A stretch of 29,570 nucleotides of DNA from Polysphondylium violaceum (taxonomy: Eukaryota > Evosea > Eumycetozoa > Dictyosteliales > Dictyosteliaceae), in NCBI GenBank assembly GCA_000277445.1, contig AJWJ01000284.1, positions 1 to 29,570 on the forward strand, given 5' to 3'. Below the pieces are notes generated by a model. The model made no database searches. It was not told the origin of the DNA and saw only the letters and a list, made by a program, of their open reading frames with translations. Below, piece after piece: positions 20,487-29,570 of the stretch; position 1 is the first letter of the stretch; every line of letters starts with the position of its first letter. Position numbers and translations under genes: made by a program.

Positions 20487-22642
20487 ATGAAAGAAATATT
20501 TAACAACATTAGTGAAACCTCTCAACGTTATGTAGAAAGACTAGAGAGCACTGTATTTCCAAATCACAACCCTAACAATTCATTAAAAGAGTTGGCTTTA
20601 CTTGGTGCTGGTATTGGTATTCCTTTGGCTTTGGGTTATGGTATTAGACAATACATTCTCCAAAAACCAAAATTAAAGGAAAAGATTCCATGGTCTCAAT
20701 TGGGCAATGGTGGTAATATCATTTCAAGAGTTTTGGCAAATCAAAATATTAGGTAATGTTGAAATTAAGGACAATTAGCAGAATCATTTATTAATATTGT
20801 TTTAATGCCCATCTATAGATTTGCATTCTCTTTAACTGATTCTGATTTTAAAACTTTAAACGAATCATGCACTGAGAGTAAAATTAAATTGATCCATATG
20901 AAAGATTACAATAATGCTATTGTTGCAGCTGGTGGAGTTTATAGAATGACTGGTCAAATTGGTGTTGTTTTTGTCCATGCTGGTCCAGAAATGCTTTCAA
21001 TGATTAGTGGTATTATTAATTCAAATGTTGAACACATTCCATTGGTTATTATTGGAGTTAGTCCAATATTAAACAAAAATTCATTTGTAAGTTAAAGTTA
21101 TTAGTTCTTTTTACATCTTTTTAATATACTAACTTTTATTAATAATAGGATGAATCATTACTTTCTAAATACTTTAAATGGTCAAAAACTATTCATTCAA
21201 TTAATGACATAACCAATTCAATTGAAAATTCATTCTGTGAATCAATAGAGGGCACCCCAGGTGCAGTTTATTTGGAAATTGGTGAAGATCTTTTATTACC
21301 AGAAAATATTGCCAAAGAAATTTTAGAAGGTCATCAAAAATCAAGATGGTATTTCAACAAACTCTGGAGTGATTTCAGTCAACAATTTAAATATCCTTCA
21401 CCAGAATCTGATATTTGTTTCCATTACCCACGTTTAAGATTAGTGGATTCTCCAAAAACTAAACAAGTTGAAGAGATATTGAATTTACTATTGGATGCAA
21501 AATATCCTCTACTCTTTATTGGTGACCAATGCTTGGTTTCAAACTCTATCCAAAATAAGGAATTAAATATCGACAGTCTCAAGCTATCTATTAAATTACT
21601 TGGTGTTCCAACATACTTGACTGGCTTCTCTAAATGCTTGGGTGGATTAGATATCAATAATCTTATTCATGACAACATTGACTATGCAGTTCATCAAGCC
21701 GATCTTATTATCACATGTGGTGTTACTTCTCCAACATTTTTAGAAGAGCTTAAAGTAAACTATATGAAAACCAATGTTGTCTCGATTGAAGAATTCCCAA
21801 CTCCATCCCATTCATTCAAATTGGAGCTCATAAAAAAACTCAGTTGCGATCCAAGTGCTTTCCTTCTTCATCTAGGTTTCCTTTTCCCCAAAGTAAATTC
21901 TAATAAATGGAAGAACTGGCTCTATGATCTCAAAGAGAAGGATTCTATTGGTCATTTGATTGAAGAAAAGAAATCAATGGACAAGGGTGACCACCTTAAC
22001 CCACACATGATGGCACGTTCTCTTAAAGATACATTTAAAAAATTCGAAAGAGCTCCCATTATTGTCTCGGATGTTGGAGTTTTGGGTGAAAATTTAAATG
22101 CCGCTCTTGGTGAATCAATTCACTCTTGGATTCAACAATCTAAATTCTATTCACATGGATCGTCTATTGGTTTGGCTATCGCTGCCAAACTTTGTTATCC
22201 AGATAATGATTGCTGGATGATTGCTGATGAAAAATCAATTTCCAAATCTGTTCAAGAATTTGAAACTCTCTCTCGTTATCATCTTCCAATCAATATCATA
22301 GTTGGTAATCATGAAAACTCTCTTCATTTACTCAAGGATGAAATGAAAGAAAAACTTTCGCAACCAAATCATCAACCACAATATCAACTCCAAGTAAATC
22401 AACAACACAATAACCAGCAACACTCTAGTAGAACTGCCTTCCACAAGGTTATGAGTGCTTTTGGAGGCAAAGGTTTTATTTTATCTCATTCTGATGCAAA
22501 GAAAGAAGATATTGAAAAAACTTTCTGTGATGCTAGAGAAAAATCATTGGCTAGCCAAAAACCTATTTTAATCAACTGTTGGGTAGATAATCAAAAATCA
22601 ACTTTAATTCCAACAAATGCTACTGGTGCTGGTAGTATGTAA
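20487..22642 (+). CDS. Acetolactate synthase-like / HACL2 (ILVBL)-like ThDP-fold protein, probably without cofactor motifs
   Basis: Exons are 20487-20752, 20819-21086 and 21149-22642; introns 20753-20818 (GTAATG...CTATAG) and 21087-21148 (GTAAGT...AATAG) keep frame, giving 675 aa. An in-frame ATG at 20433 would add 18 aa. The layout is that of ILVBL/HACL2, an ER enzyme cleaving 2-hydroxyacyl-CoA: N-terminal membrane segment (about 35-58), PYR domain (about 75-240, NNAIVAAGGVYRMTGQIGVV), central domain (LFIGDQCLVS, LGVPTYLTGFSKCLGG) and PP domain (from about 460, SHGSSIGLAIAAKLCYP...LSRYHLPINIIVGN). Key residues differ: the Glu that activates ThDP falls at or beside Tyr119 (sequence MKDYNN), and the Mg-ThDP motif GDG...N reads ADE at 537-539. 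A Gln/His-rich insertion sits near 580-605. Fold assignment is firm; catalysis looks doubtful. AATAAA lies at 22669-22674. Confidence 0.82.
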
Positions 22643-22833
22643 ATAACAGTTGATGATTTAAAAAAAACAATAAATAAAGAATTATTAATAAAGTAAAATC
22701 AATTCATATTTTAGTAATTTCTAATGTAATAGAGTTTAAATTCCATTAAAAATCTTCAATTTCCTCTGATGTTTTTTAATCGGTTTGGTTGGGTATGCTC
22801 TATATAAATTTTATTTGTATTGTTTATTAACAA

Positions 22834-23364
22834 TTAAATGTTTGCAGATCTTTTTAGAATAGAGTGTGCTAAATCAGAAAGCTGGGAGTCTTCCATTTGT
22901 TTGATCTTTTTACTGATTTCTATAAGTTTTTGCTTCACAGAAATAAATTTGGTTAAATATTCTATATTAGTGGTGAATAGAGTATGTTTATCTTTATTAT
23001 ATAAAACAATCCATCCAGTCGAACTATCTGAGCAAGTTCTTGTCCTATTTATAGATTTATCAATTCTTGAATATAATAATATATTTATATGATTTTCAGT
23101 TTCCTCGATTTCTTGCCATTTTACCATTAAAAATGCACCCATCAATACTATGCAAAAAATAATAACAACCATCAAAATAATTTTTTTTGGGAACGAAGAA
23201 GCTATATAAAAAAAGAAAAATTTATTCTTTTGTAGATTATTCTTTTCTTGTTTTAATTTCCTGTTTTCTTCTTTAAGATCATTAATTTTTTGCTCTAGTT
23301 TACTGTTTTCTTGTTGTAGTCGATCAATAGGATCGAAATTTTGTGAATTTATTATTAATGTCAT
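22834..23364 (-). CDS. Unrecognised coiled-coil and transmembrane protein
   Basis: A single frame of 176 aa. Residues about 14-47 form a Leu/Glu/Lys/Asn-rich coiled coil (LQQENSKLEQKIND), followed by an aromatic patch, KK, one strong transmembrane segment (about 61-81, IILMVVIIFCIVLMGAFLMV) and a 90-residue second half with an NRT glycosylation sequon near 106 and a final amphipathic segment (LIEISKKIKQMEDSQLSDLA). The order suggests an ER or Golgi single-pass protein with the coiled coil on one side. It converges on the ThDP-fold gene with about 190 bp between stops. The ATG at 23364 follows an A-rich leader (T-tract on the plus strand). I do not recognise a family. The frame has a sensible architecture, so I regard it as real, but it could carry unseen introns. 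Confidence 0.6.
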   Translation of the reverse strand: MTLIINSQNFDPIDRLQQENSKLEQKINDLKEENRKLKQEKNNLQKNKFFFFYIASSFPKKIILMVVIIFCIVLMGAFLMVKWQEIEETENHINILLYSRIDKSINRTRTCSDSSTGWIVLYNKDKHTLFTTNIEYLTKFISVKQKLIEISKKIKQMEDSQLSDLAHSILKRSANI

Positions 23365-23944
23365 TGTTTTTTTTTTTTTATAAACTCTCTATTTTTTAAT
23401 AAAAAATAAAAATCCTCAAATTTTAAAAAAAATTAAATTGAATAGGTAAAAATAAGTTTGTAAAATTTCAAGTACCAATCCAATCCCAAAAAAAAAAAAA
23501 AATTCTTTTGGCCTTGGTCTCTTTGTCGTTTTCCATTCGATTTTTCTTTTTTCTATTCCTTTCCTTATGAATTGGCAGAGTTCAAACTTTTCCGCTGTTC
23601 CTTTTGATATTAGGATTTTGCACATTGGTGATAGTATCTCTATTAGTCAATAATGTAAATGCTTAATTTTGGTATTTGTCAGCTTTAGCTGACTTCTCAC
23701 TTAATGTTTAATTTAAGGATACTCCAGTGAACTGAGACTATTAGCTTTACTTTTAAACTATTTTATCTGATTATTTATTAATATATTAATGAATGGTAAT
23801 TGTTCTCGTTGCGAGGGCAGACAGTTTAGGTGAGTGGTCTAGAGTTAATGATATAAAAAGAGACAGATAGACGCATATAGAATACCAATAAATAGGAATG
23901 CATAAAATAATAGATAGATCAATAGTAATAATAAATCACTTTGT
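23365..23944. other. Spacer between the coiled-coil gene and the TPR gene
   Basis: About 580 bp. It contains the coiled-coil gene leader (T-tracts near 23366-23380), a minus-strand 69-codon frame (23416-23625) of basic and Phe-rich low complexity that I do not accept, a perfect 7 bp inverted repeat at 23678-23693, and the TPR gene 3' flank with TAG/ATA-rich sequence. Confidence 0.6.
23678..23693. repeat. Perfect inverted repeat GTCAGCT-TT-AGCTGAC
   Basis: Two 7 bp arms with a 2 bp centre, in spacer DNA about 310 bp upstream of the coiled-coil gene start. The tight centre favours a dimeric protein-binding site over an RNA hairpin. No family of such sites is known to me in dictyostelids. Confidence 0.45.
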
Positions 23945-25718
23945 TTACTTTTTAATCACTTTCATTACATCATTAAACACTTCGTAAAAGTATTTATGTA
24001 CTTCTTGTCTTTCTTGACTCTGCTTCGATTCTTTGTAGGGTAATTGAGTAATGAGGTTTCTAAATGCGTATTCATCAGTTGGACGAACAATATCAGAGTG
24101 GTTTTCAATGTAGTTTAAATACATGGAATCCAAAAGATAATAGGAGAGGCAATAGAATAGATGTTCAAGATCATACATAAAATTTCTTTCACTGAGTGTA
24201 GTTTTAATCATACCTCCTCTGATTGATTGAGAAATAGATTTGAATGCTCTAAAATAGATTTGGGTGTGGAGTAATAATGTTTGGGGATTCTTTGGAGTTG
24301 TCGTACTACATATGTCGTGAGTGTCTTCTTGTTTAATGATCTCATCGACATTGAATTTCTTTAGATTTATATCTGAATTTGGATTGTGTTGGATAAATCC
24401 AGCCAAAGAGTAGATGAGCATTTCAAAAATATCTGATCTAAATGCGACTTTACCCACTCCTAATTCATAATCTTTTTTGCGCAATCTAATGAGATCTTGA
24501 ATGGCGCCATCATAATCCCCAGAATGGTATTTGGCTCTTCCACGATCGAAACATGCTTCATAGGCTTCATTTGTTTCCAATTCTGGATCAAATTCAATAC
24601 ATTTGTTAGCATACATGATTACTTGTGGATTGTCACCTATCACACGCATATTATGAGCAATGAGTGAGAAAAGTAAGAATTGGCCTGGAGATATCTCTAA
24701 TGCTTTTTTAAATGCTTCGGTGCTCTCTTGATAGTGTTGACTAAATCTCTCTACATAGCCAAGTGATATGTATGCATCTGCCAAAATAGAATTATCTTGG
24801 TCAAGTAGATCTTCAATTCTAGTGAATCCATTTTTTTCAACTATCAAAATTCTCTTGTGATAAATAGGTGGGGTCTCTTGTTTTTCAAGTGGCTTATTTA
24901 ATTCAAGATTGATAACTTGTTCCAATAGTCTTTTGGCTTGGTCAAAGTTTTGTTGAACCATAGAAATAAAGGCCAATGCTATTGTACCAAATGTACTATT
25001 GCTATCCATTAATCTTTTACAAATGTCCATAAGATGTTGGTCAATATTACCATGTGATGATATATTCATTAAAACCACTTCAAACATTATTTCTTCCTAC
25101 AATATTAAAATAAAAATAATTAGTAGCCATAATTAAAATCTAAAACAAAATTAAACTTACATCATTGGGACCAAGCTGATAAAGTTTATCCAAATACTCT
25201 TGCGTAGATTCTACCATGTCTGTTCTTGCGAGATAGTAGATAATTGAACGATAAATATCAACTTTGGCTTTATGTGGTACTAATTCTAATGCTTTGTTAT
25301 ACAGATCAACTGGTAGCTGATCAGGTACGTTTAAAGAAAATTTATATTTGTTTAAAATATCAGCCTTTAATAAAACAGCTTCAGGCTTGTTATTACACAG
25401 CTCAATAGCCTTATCTAGGATTTCAATTGAAGAATGTAGTTGCTCTAATTTAAATTGTTCTATGGCATTATCAAGTAATGTTTGATATTGTTTTTCTACA
25501 TTTTCAACTTGATTGATGGTTGTATAATATTTATAATTATTTAAAACTACTGCTGATGTTGAATTAAATAAAGTAATCTTATTATTGTTCTGATTATTAT
25601 TATTATTATTATTAAACTTTCTACTATTATTTAGAGATAAAACATTCTTTGTTATTGTTGATTCAACAAGTTTTCTATGAAAAGGTCTAAGTTTTATTAT
25701 TCTTTGTAATGAATTCAT
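23945..25718 (-). CDS. TPR-repeat protein with probable mitochondrial presequence
   Basis: Exons are 25718-25161 and 25096-23945, with intron 25160-25097 (GTAAGT...TGTAG, phase 0), giving 569 aa. The chosen start, MNSLQRIIKLRPFHRKLVES, is rich in Arg/Lys with no acidic residue until Glu19, as in mitochondrial targeting peptides; an in-frame ATG at 25763 would add 15 aa and weaken this. An Asn run follows. Tetratricopeptide-like helices are visible at about 95-180 (LDNAIEQFKLEQLHSSIEIL, ALELVPHKAKVDIYRSIIYY) and in exon 2 (DAYISLGYVERFSQHYQEST, AFKKALEISPGQ, AKYHSGDYDGAIQDL). TPRs bind partner proteins; no enzymatic domain is seen. A damaged partial copy lies just upstream at 25991-26099. The exact family is not recognised. 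Confidence 0.83.
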
Positions 25719-26211
25719 CTTGGCTGTGATGATATTATCGTGGTAGACTCGAATAGAAAACAATCAAAAAATTAGCTAATGTCTTGTATCATTTCATAAA
25801 ATATATGGTCAAAAATTTACATTTTTTTAGATTTTTTTCAGAAATGCCAAAACCAAAGTTTGGATAAAATCAATTTTTCATATGATCTAGAAAGTATTAA
25901 GAATAAATATAAGAGAAACAATCAACACTAATCCACTTATTTATTTTTTAGTTACAACATTAAATATCAAATAACTCTTTATATCTCTTATCTTTCTTGA
26001 CTGTTTGGATTCTTTGTAGGGTTATTCAGTTAAAAGGTTTCTAAATGAGTATTCATCAGTTGGACGAACAATATCAGAGTGTTTTCAATGTAGTTTAAAG
26101 AGACAGTCAAAAAAAAAGTGTAAAAAGAGTTTAAAGTACCTTATATTGTTGATTATCATTTATTATTATTATTATTAATTGATCAATAAAGATTTAAATA
26201 ACATTAATAAT
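25719..26211. other. Spacer between the TPR and allantoicase genes
   Basis: About 490 bp. It holds the TPR promoter and leader (T/A tracts near 25820-25850), the TPR relic at 25991-26099, an A-tract, and an ATT-repeat-rich 3' flank of allantoicase (TTATTATTATTATTATT near 26160-26177). No other gene seen. Confidence 0.7.
25991..26099 (-). pseudogene. Relic duplicate of the 3' part of the TPR gene
   Basis: Bases 25991-26099 match 24008-24119 inside the TPR gene closely and in the same orientation, for example the shared blocks GATTCTTTGTAGGGT, GGTTTCTAAATG, ATTCATCAGTTGGACGAACA and ATATCAGAGTG. By eye most positions agree, with several substitutions and a few missing bases that break the frame, including one G lost from the GTGGTTTTC stretch. 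Similarity stops sharply after TAGTTTAAA on one side and fades on the other. The fragment corresponds to about 37 codons near the C-terminus of the intact protein. It lies between the TPR gene start and the allantoicase 3' end, as expected if a tandem copy was almost entirely deleted. Confidence 0.85.
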
Positions 26212-27383
<1,172 letters not shown>

Positions 27384-27925
27384 AATTATTTGTTATTTGT
27401 TATTTATTTTTACTATTTACTATACAATTGAAATGAAATTGAATTTGATTGGAAGCAATTCAATTTATTTTCATTTTGCAAAAAAAAAAAAAAATTAAAA
27501 AAAATTAAAAAATGAAAAAAAAAAAATGAATTCAGATATTTTTTCACCCTGGAATCACACACAACAATTCCAATAATGAGATTGTCATTTATAGATCACA
27601 TGTATACTTTATTCTAAAAGAGATGAGGGGGTTATTCTTTTGAATTATTCAATACCAGTCTACTGATTTTGTAAGTGTCATTTTCTAAATTGTCAATTAA
27701 ATTAAAATTCAACAGAAAAAATGAAAGATATAAAAACACACATAGCAACAAGATTTAAAATAAAAACTAAACGGTTTTAATCTTTATTTAATTATATACA
27801 AAAAAAAGAGTTTATATTTGAAAAAAAAAAAAAAATTATATGAGAATATTGTAATAACCCGACGACGAGTTATTATTTCACACTACTACTATTAATAATA
27901 AAACACAACATGATAAGGTATGCGC
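27384..27925. other. Spacer between the allantoicase and Rh channel genes
   Basis: About 540 bp without a gene. It holds the allantoicase leader and promoter (A/T homopolymers at 27480-27530) and the 3' flank of the Rh gene (A-tracts near 27800-27836). TTTATT (AATAAA on the minus strand) occurs at about 27783-27788. No further structure seen. Confidence 0.7.
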
Positions 27926-29479
27926 TTAAGCTTGATTTGATGGTGAGCCTTCTTCACCAGCAATCTTTTCACCAAAATCAGTTTTTACTTCGGTGCTATT
28001 ACGCTTTCTATTTGATTTACGTTCAGATTCAGAGTAGTCAGAGTCGTTGTCTTTTTTTGGTGTCATTTCTACACCACCGTCTTCAAGACCGTAAGCGTGA
28101 CCATCAGCGGCAACAGTATCCAAATCTCTTGGATAATCGATTGGAACGTGCCAAAAGACGCTATCGTTAAAGTGTTCGCCTTTTTTGAGACCACCAATCT
28201 TTTTGACCAACAACATGAGACAACCGGTAACGATACCACCGAAAATAGCGACACCGATAGTGATAAAGGTGGCAGCGGCATTGTTTTTGGCTTGGTCATC
28301 GCCAGCACGGAAGATGGCAAGAAATTCTTGTTCACCATAGAGATCTTTGTTGTTGAGACCGTGTTGTGCGGCAACGACGGTAGCAATGCAGCCAATAAAG
28401 CCTGGAATACCGTGGAGATTGTTGATACCACAAGTATCTTGGATATTTAATTTACGGGTGATGATTGGAGTGAGATATACATAACCCAAGACAGAGATAA
28501 CACCTACAATGAAACCCATACCGATGGCACCGCCAGGGTTCAAGTTCATGTGTGCACAACAGCCTTGTACGACACCACCAGCCAAAGCGCTGTTTTGGAC
28601 GTGGACCATGTCGAGTTTGTGACCGGCGTGACCTAAAAGTCTGGATACGAGGAAAGTAGCAATGGTGCTACCGGTTAAAGAGAGAAAAGTGTTGGCGATG
28701 GCTCTGAATTGGGGGTCACCAGAGGGGGCGATGGCAGCGTTGAAACTGGGCCACATCATCCAAAGGAACAAGGTACCGGCCATAGCAAACAAGTCACCAT
28801 TGTAGGATGGAGAATTGTCTTCGCTGTCTTTAGCATGTCTGTCTGTGAGGAACCAGCAGAGGGTTAAACCAAAATAACAACCGAAAAGATGGATGTAGAG
28901 ACCACCACCGACATCAATAGCCTCTAATTTCAATTCACCAATGTACATGTTAAAGAAAAAGAAAATTGGCTCGACAATACCCATGATGATCATTTGGAGT
29001 GGAGTGACTTTACCCAATACACCACCATAACTAATCATGACAGCTCCCGCACAAAACAAGCCATTCAACATATAGCTCATGTTAAAGTAGAGCTTGTCGA
29101 AACCGTGGCCGTGGTGGGCAGTTTCAAAGAAACCCCAGACTAAAATACTCCATTGAGCAACCATGGCTGATACGAGAAAAGTGTAACCGAGTGATGAATA
29201 ACCATATCTTCTCAAAAAGGTCATGAGGAAACCGAAACCGAAAAAGATCATAATATTGATATCACGAAAGTAACCGTAATGTGAGTTGACATCTCTTTGA
29301 ACAGCTGTATCGTCACCAATGGCATTATCGCCATTTCTTTCATTGTAATCGTATCTAACCCAAACACCATATAAAACTACCATAAATATTTGGAATCCAA
29401 ATAATACCAACAAAAAAATGATATTTTCCATTCTTTTGGAGGTTGCGGCTGGTGTGTGTTTATCTGCAATAATTGTCAT
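27926..29479 (-). CDS. rhgA/rhgB: Rh-type (Rhesus glycoprotein) ammonium/CO2 channel
   Basis: A single 517 aa frame without introns. It belongs to the Rh branch of the Amt/Mep/Rh family, trimeric membrane channels moving ammonia and possibly CO2; in D. discoideum Rh glycoproteins have been placed on contractile vacuole membranes. Rh-type signatures seen are FGFGFLMTFLRRYGYSSLG (81-99), QMIIMGIVEPIFFF, AIDVGGGLYIHLFGCYFGL, DLFAMAGTLFLWMMWPSFN, NTFLSLTGSTIATF, MVHVQNSALAGGVVQG and DTCGINNLHGIPGFIG. The twin pore histidines are His197 and His356, and the conserved Asp is Asp189, so conduction should be intact. About 11-12 helices are expected, with a lumenal/extracellular loop at 42-70 and a charged cytosolic tail after about 465 (FWHVPIDYPRD, then Asp/Glu/Ser/Lys-rich). 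D. discoideum has two members, rhgA and rhgB; I cannot decide between them. Confidence 0.95.
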   Translation of the reverse strand: MTIIADKHTPAATSKRMENIIFLLVLFGFQIFMVVLYGVWVRYDYNERNGDNAIGDDTAVQRDVNSHYGYFRDINIMIFFGFGFLMTFLRRYGYSSLGYTFLVSAMVAQWSILVWGFFETAHHGHGFDKLYFNMSYMLNGLFCAGAVMISYGGVLGKVTPLQMIIMGIVEPIFFFFNMYIGELKLEAIDVGGGLYIHLFGCYFGLTLCWFLTDRHAKDSEDNSPSYNGDLFAMAGTLFLWMMWPSFNAAIAPSGDPQFRAIANTFLSLTGSTIATFLVSRLLGHAGHKLDMVHVQNSALAGGVVQGCCAHMNLNPGGAIGMGFIVGVISVLGYVYLTPIITRKLNIQDTCGINNLHGIPGFIGCIATVVAAQHGLNNKDLYGEQEFLAIFRAGDDQAKNNAAATFITIGVAIFGGIVTGCLMLLVKKIGGLKKGEHFNDSVFWHVPIDYPRDLDTVAADGHAYGLEDGGVEMTPKKDNDSDYSESERKSNRKRNSTEVKTDFGEKIAGEEGSPSNQA

Positions 29480-29570
29480 TTTCTATATTTACTTTTTTTT
29501 AAAAAAAAATCTATATATATATATACAGAGATCAATCTATTTTGGTTAGAGTATTTTTATTTTGCCAGAG
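29480..29570. other. Upstream flank of the Rh channel gene
   Basis: AT-rich leader and core promoter sequence, including an A/T homopolymer stretch (29490-29509) and a TATATATATATA run (29512-29524). The window ends here. Confidence 0.5.

Noticed and set aside
23416-23625. 69-codon minus-strand frame with basic N-terminus and Phe-rich end
   Set aside because: Its second half is produced by A/T homopolymers; no domain, no clear splice partner, and it overlaps a likely promoter region.
23790-23860. tRNA A-box-like stretch (TTTAGGTGAGTGGTCTAGAG) resembling the start of a Leu or Ser tRNA
   Set aside because: No B box (GGTTCGAATCC-like) follows at the right distance and no acceptor stem can be paired, so it is not a tRNA gene; a decayed tRNA fragment is possible but unsupported.
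27910-28450. Plus-strand frames (27910-28170, 28097-28450) antisense to the Rh channel gene
   Set aside because: They are complement shadows of a well-supported membrane protein gene.

Overview
The window is nuclear DNA of a dictyostelid social amoeba. The signs are AT-rich, homopolymer-rich spacers, short introns (58-158 nt) with GTAAGT/GTATGT-type donors and TAG/CAG acceptors, runs of Asn, Gln and Ser inside proteins, and gene families typical of the group (talin A without a villin headpiece, dictyostelid-style ankyrin proteins, Rh glycoprotein). Coding regions look less AT-extreme than I would expect of Dictyostelium discoideum, so another dictyostelid genus is likely; I cannot name the species.

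Layout. 1-220 (+): tail of a single-pass membrane protein. 403-1891 (+): a three-exon gene joining a degenerate Rab/Ras-like domain to ankyrin repeats. 1952-9571 (-): talin A, three coding exons, reconstructed at 2491 aa. 9572-11813: a 2.2 kb divergent spacer. 11814-13061 (+): intronless flavohaemoglobin. 14605-16495 (+): PP2C-type phosphatase, two exons. 17698-19973 (+): membralin (TMEM259 family), three exons. 20487-22642 (+): a ThDP-fold protein of the acetolactate synthase-like/HACL2 (ILVBL) family whose cofactor motifs look lost. 22834-23364 (-): unrecognised coiled-coil plus transmembrane protein. 23945-25718 (-): TPR protein with a probable mitochondrial presequence, two exons. 25991-26099 (-): a relic copy of the 3' part of that TPR gene. 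26212-27383 (-): allantoicase, three exons. 27926-29479 (-): Rh-type ammonium/CO2 channel.

This is an ordinary eukaryotic gene neighbourhood, not an operon or defence island. The only functional pairing I can suggest is allantoicase (purine nitrogen to urea) beside the Rh channel (ammonia movement). I see no transposon, CRISPR array, rRNA or tRNA gene. The most interesting items are two probable pseudo-enzymes (the Rab-ankyrin fusion and the ThDP-fold protein) and the TPR gene relic, which records a past tandem duplication.
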